Shown here piece after piece: positions 1 to 5,908 of a DNA stretch of 7,264 nt (position 1 is the first letter of the stretch; every line of letters starts with the position of its first letter). Origin of the DNA: CAYXZR01 sp964470025 (GTDB lineage: Bacteria; Patescibacteriota; Patescibacteriia; Buchananbacterales; UBA6539). Under the pieces are notes generated by a model, which did no database searches, had not been told where the DNA came from, and was given only the letters and a program-made list of their open reading frames with translations. Where the stretch lies: positions 1-7,264 of the forward strand of contig CAYXZR010000034.1 of the NCBI GenBank assembly GCA_964470025.1, read 5' to 3'. The position numbers and the translations under genes were made by a program.

Positions 1-180
1 TATATAATTGTAGAAAGAAAAAAGAGAAAAAAATATAGAAAAATTTCAGACAGAAAGTTACTTGAGCTCACTACAGGTGAAATAAAATTTCAAGATTTTG
101 ACAATGCACTAATCAATCGAATAGCAAACCCTCTCATGATGCTTTACTTTAAAGGCTTGAAAAAGATAGTTCGTTGGTAA
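1..180 (+). CDS. C-terminal fragment of an unidentified basic protein
   Basis: This is an open frame from the left edge to a TAA stop at 178-180, giving 59 residues; the start lies outside the window. The fragment is very basic: a Lys/Arg cluster lies near residues 5-14 and the protein ends in FKGLKKIVRW. The segment IANPLMMLYFKGLKKIVRW could form an amphipathic or membrane-interfacial helix followed by a positive cytoplasmic tail. I do not recognise the family. It could be the end of a membrane-associated enzyme, but nothing visible proves that. The case for a real gene is the uninterrupted frame and its neat end 6 nt from the convergent dus stop. I see no clear intrinsic terminator after it on the plus strand. 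Confidence 0.55.
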   Translation, partial: YIIVERKKRKKYRKISDRKLLELTTGEIKFQDFDNALINRIANPLMMLYFKGLKKIVRW

Positions 181-186
181 TAGTTT

Positions 187-1125
187 CTAGGTTTGAGATG
201 AGACTATTTCATCAAGGATTTTTGATGCTTCGTCAAATGAACTAACCTGCACAAGCTGTGATCGAAATGAACTAGCATGCTCAACGCCTCTCACGTACTT
301 TAAGAGGTGTTTTCTTATTTCTAGCAAAGCCACTCTATCACCCTTATCTTCAATGAGATATTGCAGATGTTTTTTGATTAACGGGACTTTTTGTTCAAAA
401 TTTAAATCTTGCTCTGACTCGGAGAAAATCCATGGATTTCCAAAGCTTGCCTGACCAATCATAAAGCCATCAAGATTTCCTAGTTTATCCCGTCCATCTT
501 TGAGTGAAGTTATCCCGCCATTTGCAATAACAGGGATAGTAACGTTGTTTTTTAATTCATATATCGGCTCAAAGTCAGCAGGGCAATTGTAGGGAACAGA
601 GTAAGTTCGTCCATGGATTGCAATTGCTTGAGCACCAGCTGATTCTACTCCTTTTCCAAAAGCAACTAAGTCTTCCGCATCCTTCCATCCAAGTCGTGTT
701 TTTACTGATACTGGAAGTTTGGTGTTGTTAGCTAGGGCTTCTATGAGCTTAAAGGCTTGTTCATGGTTTTTTCGTAAGGCAACTCCGTGTTCTGACTTAA
801 CCACTTTCTTCGAGGGGCATCCCATATTAATATCAATACCAGCAAAGCCACATTCCTCAAGATATTTTGCGGCAGTAATAAACGTTTCAGTATTTTTACC
901 AAAAATCTGACCAATTATTGGCTGCTCACTAGGATCAAAATTAAAGCGATCTTTAACTTTTTGTGCACCAAAGTGAATCCCATCAGCCGAAGTAAACTCT
1001 GTATAAACTATAATACCGTTATTAACCTCTTTGCAGACACGACGAAAAGCAGAATCAGTATATCCGTCCATCGGAGCCAGAGCTATAATTGGCTTAGCTA
1101 GGTTTTTCCAAAAGTTTTTTGACAT
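187..1125 (-). CDS. dus: tRNA-dihydrouridine synthase (Dus family)
   Basis: This FMN-dependent enzyme reduces uridine to dihydrouridine in tRNA, using NADPH, in the cytoplasm. The 312-aa protein has a TIM barrel followed by a short C-terminal helical domain. Visible motifs are APMDGYTDSAFR (residues 17-28, FMN site), DINMGCPSKK (98-107, with C103 as the expected proton donor), VKTRLGW (141-147), IHGRT (170-174), VIANGGI (199-205) and MIGQASFGNPWIF (222-234, phosphate-binding loop). Length fits DusB-like enzymes, though which uridine it modifies cannot be told. The frame extends 12 codons upstream to an ATG at 1161. I chose the internal ATG at 1125 because the longer start would make the promoter part of the coding sequence and add a hydrophobic leader (MTILLFLGIFFF) atypical for a cytosolic enzyme. 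The stop is TAG. No Shine-Dalgarno is present. Confidence 0.93.
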   Translation of the reverse strand: MSKNFWKNLAKPIIALAPMDGYTDSAFRRVCKEVNNGIIVYTEFTSADGIHFGAQKVKDRFNFDPSEQPIIGQIFGKNTETFITAAKYLEECGFAGIDINMGCPSKKVVKSEHGVALRKNHEQAFKLIEALANNTKLPVSVKTRLGWKDAEDLVAFGKGVESAGAQAIAIHGRTYSVPYNCPADFEPIYELKNNVTIPVIANGGITSLKDGRDKLGNLDGFMIGQASFGNPWIFSESEQDLNFEQKVPLIKKHLQYLIEDKGDRVALLEIRKHLLKYVRGVEHASSFRSQLVQVSSFDEASKILDEIVSSQT

Positions 1126-1169
1126 AAAAAAAAATATACCAAGAAAAAGCAATATTGTCAATTGGTATA
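1126..1169 (-). terminator. Terminator-like hairpin after the ATPase gene, overlapping the dus promoter
   Basis: In minus-strand sequence a perfect 8-bp inverted repeat, TATACCAA (1162-1169) and TTGGTATA (1135-1142), encloses a 19-nt loop. Nine T residues follow, ending at 1126 directly before the dus ATG. A hairpin plus U-tract is the form of an intrinsic terminator, and it starts 2 nt after the ATPase stop codon. The stem has only two G-C pairs and the loop is long, so termination may be partial. The -10 box of dus overlaps the 3' arm and the -35 box lies at the 5' edge of the loop. The repeat could instead be an operator. Confidence 0.5.
1133..1161 (-). promoter_or_regulatory. Sigma-70 promoter of dus, likely giving a leaderless mRNA
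   Basis: On the minus strand a perfect -35 box TTGACA (1156-1161) is followed by a 17-nt spacer and a -10 box TATATT (1133-1138, one mismatch to TATAAT). The expected transcription start, 7-8 nt past the end of the -10 box, is at 1125-1126, which is the A of the dus ATG or the base before it. The promoter lies just after the stop of the upstream ATPase gene (1172-1174). Confidence 0.8.
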
Positions 1170-1171
1170 AA

Positions 1172-3103
1172 TTAGAATTTTATCACCTGGCCAGGTCTAA
1201 TAGAAGTAGGAATCTTATCTTTATTTGTATTGTTTATTGAAGGTGAAGGTTTTGAGTCTCGATTTTTACTAGCAAGGGTTTTTTGTTGTTCAGGTTTTTT
1301 CTTTGACTCTTTGACTTTATCTCTTCTGTGACGTGATGAGGTATCTGGCCTGCCTTTGAAGTCAATCGCACCTTTAGAAAATGCATCAGAAAGAGATACT
1401 CCTTCTGATCGAGTTTGGTTTTGAGTGTTGGTAGTATTAGTGGCCGGTGATGGCTTTTTTGTGTCCTTATTTTTTCGTTTTTGTTGAAAACAAGATTGAC
1501 AGTATACAGGCCTAATGCCATCGGGTACAAAATTAATTTCAGTCTCATTGCCACATTCATAGCAAGAAACCGTAGTAGGGGTAGTATTCTTATCTGATCC
1601 TTTTTGTTGCAGAGTGTTTTCCTGATTTTCTTCTTCCTCAATCTCTTCTTCTGTCTTATAGACTGGACCATCTGATGCAACTTTGCCTCGAACGCGAATA
1701 ACTCTTTCTGGAGTAGGCTCTGGTGTTGTACTACGCTCATCTTCTTGAGCATTTTTTGATCGAGGAACATGGATTGTCTTCTTAGTTGGAGGTGAATCAT
1801 CTTCATCGTCCATAACGCCGCTCCATTTACTAATTTTATCCTCGACGAGTGTTCGTGGCTTACCATAGCGTTCACGTGAAACGGTGATAACTTTTTCACG
1901 ATTGTTAGTCTTAACCGTTGTGGTAAATGGCGGTAATGTAGTCGCAGAAAAAGGGCTAGAAGCAACACCATCAATCATTAGCTTCATATATACATCATAC
2001 TTAGCTAGATTAACTATATCTTCTTCAGTAAAGTAGGGAGTAAACTCTTTTACTAAAAATTCAGCGTCAGAAGCACCAACTCTAAAGGTCATAAGAGTGC
2101 CAACATTGCCAAAAACAGCGGCACGTACAGTTTCTTCCAGTTGCTCTACATACTGATGAGCGATAATAAGATTGAGTCGATATTTTCTAGCCTCAGATAA
2201 AATGCTGGCAAATGAGTCAGTGGCAAAGTTTTGAAACTCATCGACATACAAATAGAAGTCTTTTCGATCATCCTCAACAATATCAATACGACTCATGGCA
2301 GCAAGCTGGATCTTTGTAATCATCATTGCTCCAAGCAGGGCAGAGGAGTCTTCACCGATACGTCCTTTTGAGAGGTTCATTATTAGAATTTTCTTACTAT
2401 CCATAATATCTCTCATGTCGATTGAGGATTTTACTTGTCCAACAATGTTACGGATAAGAGCTGTAGATAAAAATTGGCCAATTTTGTTTTGAATAGGAGC
2501 AATTGCTTCATTTGCGAATTTTTCAGAGTATTTTGAGAATTCCTGAACCCAAAAAGACTTTACAACTGGATCCTGAATCTTATCAATTACTTTTTTTCTA
2601 AAATTTTTATCAACTAGTACCCTCATAACACCAAGAAGAGTACTACCGGGATAGTCAAGTAATGCTAAAATTGTGTTACGTAAAATATACTCTAGACGAG
2701 GACCCCAAGAGTCAGCCCATAGTTTTTTAAATACACCTACAAGTCCGGATGCAATAAGATGCTTATGCTCCTGGTCTACCTGCTCCATGACATTAAATGA
2801 AATAGGAAAGTCCATGTCAGCTGGATTGAAGTAGATAACATCATTGACTCGATATGATGGAATATAATCAAGTAGCTTCTCAGCAAAGTCTCCATGAGGG
2901 TCAACAAGCGCAACGCCGTTTCCAGCAATAATATCCTGAATAATCATGTTTTCCATCACGGTTGACTTTCCCATACCAGTCTTACCGATAATATACATAT
3001 GCCTTCGTCGATCATCTTGCTTAATACCAAACTTCCTCCGCTTACTGCGGAAATTTGTTTCTGCTAGGAAATTGATTTCAGGTGAAATGTTTGGTTGGGT
3101 CAT
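1172..3103 (-). CDS. TraG/VirD4-like ATPase with a zinc-ribbon tail
   Basis: This 643-aa protein belongs to the P-loop motor group of type IV secretion coupling proteins and related HerA/FtsK ATPases, which pump DNA or protein substrates. It has a Walker A motif GKTGMGKST (residues 40-48), a VDPHGDF segment (68-73), a Walker B motif FYLYVDEFQNF (283-293, D288 and E289) and IIAHQYVEQL (313-322), a likely sensor region. The ATPase core ends near residue 400. The tail of about 210 residues is charged, low in complexity and probably disordered. It holds a CxxC-x17-CxxC zinc ribbon (C514, C517, C535, C538), a segment LSDAFSKGAIDFKGR (571-585) and the end IRPGQVIKF. There is no N-terminal membrane segment, unlike classical VirD4; the membrane protein encoded 11 nt upstream probably supplies the anchor. 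No Shine-Dalgarno precedes the ATG, so translation may be coupled to that gene. The substrate is unknown. Confidence 0.88.
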   Translation of the reverse strand: MTQPNISPEINFLAETNFRSKRRKFGIKQDDRRRHMYIIGKTGMGKSTVMENMIIQDIIAGNGVALVDPHGDFAEKLLDYIPSYRVNDVIYFNPADMDFPISFNVMEQVDQEHKHLIASGLVGVFKKLWADSWGPRLEYILRNTILALLDYPGSTLLGVMRVLVDKNFRKKVIDKIQDPVVKSFWVQEFSKYSEKFANEAIAPIQNKIGQFLSTALIRNIVGQVKSSIDMRDIMDSKKILIMNLSKGRIGEDSSALLGAMMITKIQLAAMSRIDIVEDDRKDFYLYVDEFQNFATDSFASILSEARKYRLNLIIAHQYVEQLEETVRAAVFGNVGTLMTFRVGASDAEFLVKEFTPYFTEEDIVNLAKYDVYMKLMIDGVASSPFSATTLPPFTTTVKTNNREKVITVSRERYGKPRTLVEDKISKWSGVMDDEDDSPPTKKTIHVPRSKNAQEDERSTTPEPTPERVIRVRGKVASDGPVYKTEEEIEEEENQENTLQQKGSDKNTTPTTVSCYECGNETEINFVPDGIRPVYCQSCFQQKRKNKDTKKPSPATNTTNTQNQTRSEGVSLSDAFSKGAIDFKGRPDTSSRHRRDKVKESKKKPEQQKTLASKNRDSKPSPSINNTNKDKIPTSIRPGQVIKF

Positions 3104-3114
3104 GTGTATGATGA

Positions 3115-4518
3115 TTAGCCAAATGGTAGATTATCTGGAGGTGAAACCTCATGTGATGGTGTTTCGTTGTTTGTGCCAGTGACAGTTGGGCTGCCAGTGA
3201 CCGTATCCTGTCTTTGTACTGCAGGTGATTCAACGGGTAGTGATGAAGGACCTTCAACACGTTTTGCATCAGTTGTTTTAACGCTAGCAGCCTGTGCTTG
3301 TTCAGAGATAGGGAAGTGCCAAAGACTTGCAAGCTCTTCGCTATTTAGTATACCACCATATTCTCCCTCTGATAACGAGTGTCCACGATCTTTATATGAA
3401 GCTAAGATATTATTTTTTCTTCGAGGCATTCTTTGCTTCTTAAACCATACCATCGAGCCAGTAGTAGCACTGGAATCAGGCTTAAAAGCGTTGTATCCTA
3501 AAGTATTGAACTGCTTAAAACTTCCAATAACTGCATTTGCTCCCAGTACCTTATCAAAGTTATCTTTCCTTCCTATGTAGATAAGTCGTGTCCGTACGTG
3601 AAATCCAGTTTTATTAATTTTATATTCTATTGCTGAGACTTTTTGTTTTTCGCCCTCAGTCATGTAGTTAAGTTTGTTTTGCTCACCGCCACTATCACCG
3701 CCAGCTGATTCAGGGGGGGTATAAAATATTGATTCAAGTGTGTAGGTGAAAAAATCAAATAGTGGTGCAAGTGGACTTTTTTTCTTCTCAGCTTTTTCAC
3801 CAATCATTTTTTTAATTGCAGACTTTGCTTTATCTCCCCAATCATTATCTGCAGGGGTGACAACAAATTGGATCCAAAGCTCTTGTTGTGGGCCAATACG
3901 ACTCATGGTTTCAATGATTCCTTGCATTGGATCTTTAATTTCACCTGATATAGTATCGACAAATTCCTGATAGGTAATAATTGGCATGTAGTCGGGAGCA
4001 GCTAGAACCATTTCTGTTCCCCATACGTCATACTCGTCATTATCTTCAGGAAATTTCAAGTTCCATCGTTGAGTGTAATCTTCAATTTCAGAGATCTCAG
4101 CATTTGGATATTGAGCATAAATTGCAGCTTCAATAAAATCACGATATTTCTGCTCCATGTGAATAATAAACTGGATTGACCCACCAATACTAATAAGCTC
4201 AAAGCTAAAACTTTCCTTAAGCTCTCCAAACCACCAGCGATCATACCAGGTTAGTGGCTTGTGTGCACCTGAAAGGTGTCCAAAGAAGTTTTGAATCGCT
4301 CGAGGTGTCTGTAGGTTGTAACGAGGCACATCAATTGCCAAGAGGATGTATTTTTTGGTACGACGAACTTGGTTTCTGATGTAGTTTTGCCACATCAGCA
4401 GCAATCCATAGAAAAACAAAAAAACCGGAAAAACCCATCCGATTTTAATAAAGAACCACCATATAAAAGCTGGAAGACTGTCTGTTGGGATTGCTGATAA
4501 ATCAATATAAAATTCCAT
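3115..4518 (-). CDS. Membrane protein partnered with the TraG-like ATPase
   Basis: This 467-aa protein has one long or two short hydrophobic segments at residues 17-43, followed by the basic stretch NYIRNQVRRTKK (45-56), which would place the rest in the cytoplasm. A large folded region (about 57-405) contains a Lys-rich linker (231-248), the strand-like segment TGFHVRTRLIYIG (304-316) and a motif LNSEELASLWHFP (391-403). A tail rich in Pro, Ser and Thr follows and ends in NLPFG. I recall proteins of this layout directly upstream of TraG-like ATPases in Patescibacteria, where they carry only a domain-of-unknown-function label. From the shared operon and the missing membrane anchor in the ATPase I infer that it docks the motor at the membrane. 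No enzymatic motif is visible. The start is the only in-frame ATG after a TAA located eight codons upstream. Confidence 0.8.
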   Translation of the reverse strand: MEFYIDLSAIPTDSLPAFIWWFFIKIGWVFPVFLFFYGLLLMWQNYIRNQVRRTKKYILLAIDVPRYNLQTPRAIQNFFGHLSGAHKPLTWYDRWWFGELKESFSFELISIGGSIQFIIHMEQKYRDFIEAAIYAQYPNAEISEIEDYTQRWNLKFPEDNDEYDVWGTEMVLAAPDYMPIITYQEFVDTISGEIKDPMQGIIETMSRIGPQQELWIQFVVTPADNDWGDKAKSAIKKMIGEKAEKKKSPLAPLFDFFTYTLESIFYTPPESAGGDSGGEQNKLNYMTEGEKQKVSAIEYKINKTGFHVRTRLIYIGRKDNFDKVLGANAVIGSFKQFNTLGYNAFKPDSSATTGSMVWFKKQRMPRRKNNILASYKDRGHSLSEGEYGGILNSEELASLWHFPISEQAQAASVKTTDAKRVEGPSSLPVESPAVQRQDTVTGSPTVTGTNNETPSHEVSPPDNLPFG

Positions 4519-4543
4519 ACAAAAAGTAGGTGGTTGATGTTAA

Positions 4544-4550
4544 CTCCTTT
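4544..4550 (-). promoter_or_regulatory. Shine-Dalgarno-like AAAGGAG at unusual distance
   Basis: AAAGGAG is the best match to a ribosome-binding site at any start in the window, but it ends 25 nt before the ATG of the membrane protein, well beyond normal spacing. No in-frame start lies nearer, because a TAA follows within 5 nt in that frame. It also forms the 3' arm of a small imperfect hairpin (CTCC, loop AGCGAAA, GGAG). Its function is uncertain. Confidence 0.25.
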
Positions 4551-4566
4551 CGCTGGAGATACTAGT

Positions 4567-4595
4567 ATTGTACAGGCTTATTACGCCAAAGTAAA
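4567..4595 (-). promoter_or_regulatory. Possible weak promoter of the membrane-protein/ATPase pair
   Basis: On the minus strand TTTACT (4590-4595) is followed by a 17-nt spacer and TACAAT (4567-4572). The -35 box matches four of six consensus bases and the -10 box five of six. It overlaps the 3' end of the upstream regulator gene and would give a leader of about 40 nt. A perfect 10-bp palindrome, ATACTAGTAT (4559-4568), overlaps the -10 box edge and could be an operator. Read-through from the regulator gene is an equally good explanation, since I see no convincing terminator between the two genes. Confidence 0.35.
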
Positions 4596-5729
4596 CGTAC
4601 CGTTAGGCAATCGTTTGATCTTATCACGGTTATTAAGTGCGAGTAGGATTGTGCTCTTACGAACAATTCGTTGATCTAGTACGCGCTTGATAATCTCTTC
4701 TTTTGACAGAGGTTCTGAAGCTTCTTCTAGAACGGCTGTGACAACATCAATAACCGTACCCTCGGTATATCCCCATTCTTTAAGGGCATAGATTCCTCGG
4801 CCAACCAGAATATAGCGCTTATCTAAAATAAGTTCATTATGAATAGTAGCAGGGTATGCAACTTTACTGTCAAAGCTTGATTGGTTAATTAGCTCTGCAA
4901 TCTCGGTAAAGTGTAGCGGTTTCCCAGCTTTTCTAAGTGTAAGATACACTTTATCACCCATGCGCTTAGGTGTTACGGTAGTCCACTTAGTAAGACCCCA
5001 TTCATCCAGGATGTTTCGTTCAATTTTTTTACTAATGGTAAGGAAAGAAGATAGTACTCGGTCTGTATCTGTTTCTTCTTGTGATAATTCTGCAATACGA
5101 AGAATCTCATCTTTCTTATTTTGGAAAAACTCACGCGCTTTGAAAAGCTCAAGGAGGTCATTGAGTTTATTAAGCTGATTCACATCCTTAATCAAGGTTT
5201 CAACCTCTTTAAGGGTGTCCTTAAGGGTATCAACATTAAACTCTGGAAGTCTCCATCCACTTAGTACATGAGAATCAAGTTTTACTCGTTCTAATTTTGA
5301 GTCAAGAAGATTATTTAGGATAAATAGAACAGCCTGCTTATGCATCTCAGTCTTGTCGGTGTAGGTAAGTAGCTCTTCGAGAAGGTGATTTTCTTCCATT
5401 ACACCACCATGGCTTTCAAGTAAGCGCATGACATTGTGCTCAGCTGTTTTGAGCTCATCTAAAAAGCTATCAAGATTTTTAAGCTTCTTGATAGTATTAA
5501 CTTCAATCTGTCGAATTCGTTCTCGGGTAATATTGTAGTGCTGCCCGATCTTTTCAAGTGTTTCTTTCTCACTTCCCTGGAGTCCAAAGCGACGATTTAA
5601 AATATCTCGCTCTTTTGAAGAAAGGTTTTGAAATAAAGTGGCAATAACTTCAACTGGATTGAAGTTTGTGGCCTCTTCCATATGCTTACTAGTGATAAGC
5701 TTGTCTAAAATTGAATTTTGGTCAGTCAT
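4581..5729 (-). CDS. Sigma-region-4 protein with HARE-HTH-type winged helices
   Basis: This 382-aa protein is a probable transcription regulator acting at RNA polymerase. Residues 36-86 are a clear sigma-70 region 4 (LSSKERDILNRRFGLQ, then TLEKIGQHYNITRERIRQIE), the helix-turn-helix that reads the -35 box and contacts the beta flap in sigma factors. Regions 1-3, including region 2 for core binding and -10 melting, are absent, so it is unlikely to be a complete sigma factor. Residues 95-160 look like a first winged helix. Residues 165-240 are Leu/Lys/Glu-rich and probably helical. Residues 255-320 (MGDKVYLTLRKAGKPLHF to GRGIYALKEWGY) resemble a HARE-HTH domain as in the delta subunit RpoE of Gram-positive bacteria. 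Residues 325-382 form another small winged-helix-like unit ending LPNGTFTLA. It has its own strong promoter and a structured leader, which could allow autoregulation. No Shine-Dalgarno precedes the ATG. Confidence 0.85.
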   Translation of the reverse strand: MTDQNSILDKLITSKHMEEATNFNPVEVIATLFQNLSSKERDILNRRFGLQGSEKETLEKIGQHYNITRERIRQIEVNTIKKLKNLDSFLDELKTAEHNVMRLLESHGGVMEENHLLEELLTYTDKTEMHKQAVLFILNNLLDSKLERVKLDSHVLSGWRLPEFNVDTLKDTLKEVETLIKDVNQLNKLNDLLELFKAREFFQNKKDEILRIAELSQEETDTDRVLSSFLTISKKIERNILDEWGLTKWTTVTPKRMGDKVYLTLRKAGKPLHFTEIAELINQSSFDSKVAYPATIHNELILDKRYILVGRGIYALKEWGYTEGTVIDVVTAVLEEASEPLSKEEIIKRVLDQRIVRKSTILLALNNRDKIKRLPNGTFTLA

Positions 5730-5743
5730 ATTCTGTGCTCAGT

Positions 5744-5779
5744 AGCTAAAATATTAGCTTAAATAAGCAAATATTTAGC
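5744..5779 (-). repeat. GCTAA/TTAGC repeats in the leader of the sigma-like gene
   Basis: The untranslated leader contains, in minus-strand order, GCTAAATATT (from 5779), GCTAATATT (from 5758) and TTAGC. The two direct copies start 21 nt apart, about two helical turns. The second copy and TTAGC form a perfect hairpin, AGCTAA-TATT-TTAGCT (5744-5759). The first copy could instead pair with AATATTTTAGC, with a one-base bulge, giving a competing hairpin. This suits either an operator for a DNA-binding protein or an RNA switch; neither is proven. Confidence 0.4.
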
Positions 5780-5812
5780 GAATCAAAGAGTATAGTTGTT
5801 AGTAATGATTAA

Positions 5813-5841
5813 AATATAGCATAAAAAAGCCAACAAGTCAA
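5813..5841 (-). promoter_or_regulatory. Sigma-70 promoter of the sigma-like regulator gene
   Basis: On the minus strand a -35 box TTGACT (5836-5841, one mismatch) is separated by 17 nt from a -10 box TATATT (5813-5818). TGC directly before the -10 box provides an extended -10 (TGn). The expected start near 5806 gives a leader of about 76 nt. The promoter begins 16 nt after the secF terminator, so the two transcription units are separate. Confidence 0.8.
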
Positions 5842-5857
5842 GATTTTAGTATAATAT

Positions 5858-5889
5858 AAAAACACCCCCAATGGAGAACAGGGGGCGTT
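5858..5889 (-). terminator. Intrinsic terminator of the secDF transcript
   Basis: In minus-strand sequence AACGCCCCC (5881-5889) pairs with GGGGGTGTT (5861-5869) around an 11-nt loop, giving a 9-bp stem with one G-U pair and a run of five G-C pairs. A T-tract follows (TTTTT, then ATATTAT). It begins 19 nt after the secF stop. There is no T-tract on the plus-strand side, so it acts in one direction. Confidence 0.9.
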
Positions 5890-5908
5890 GTAGTATTGTG
5901 AATAGTGT

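Noticed and set aside
183..240. Hairpins near the dus/plus-gene convergence, such as CATCAA-loop-TTGATG at about 212-229, as a terminator
   Set aside because: The stems are short and AT-rich, lie inside the dus coding region and are not followed by a T-tract in the needed direction.
1126..1161. N-terminal extension of Dus from the ATG at 1161, possibly a signal or membrane segment
   Set aside because: It overlaps the -35 and -10 boxes and the T-tract; the hydrophobic residues arise mostly from poly-T codons, and Dus enzymes normally begin close to the APM motif.
1234..1974. A 246-codon open frame on the minus strand inside the ATPase gene
   Set aside because: It is a shifted reading of the low-complexity tail-coding region, with composition driven by Lys/Leu-rich shadows and no recognisable domain.
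3167..3580. A 137-codon open frame on the plus strand opposite the membrane-protein gene
   Set aside because: It is antisense to the Ser/Thr/Pro-rich tail and conserved C-terminal region of a convincing gene; I see no motif and no promoter for it.
1172..4518. Integrated conjugative element
   Set aside because: There is only one coupling-type ATPase and a membrane partner; no relaxase, integrase, VirB4, direct repeats or tRNA junction are seen, and the flanking genes are housekeeping.
4559..4568. Perfect palindrome ATACTAGTAT as a defined operator
   Set aside because: A single 10-bp AT-rich palindrome can occur by chance; I kept it only as a remark under the weak promoter.
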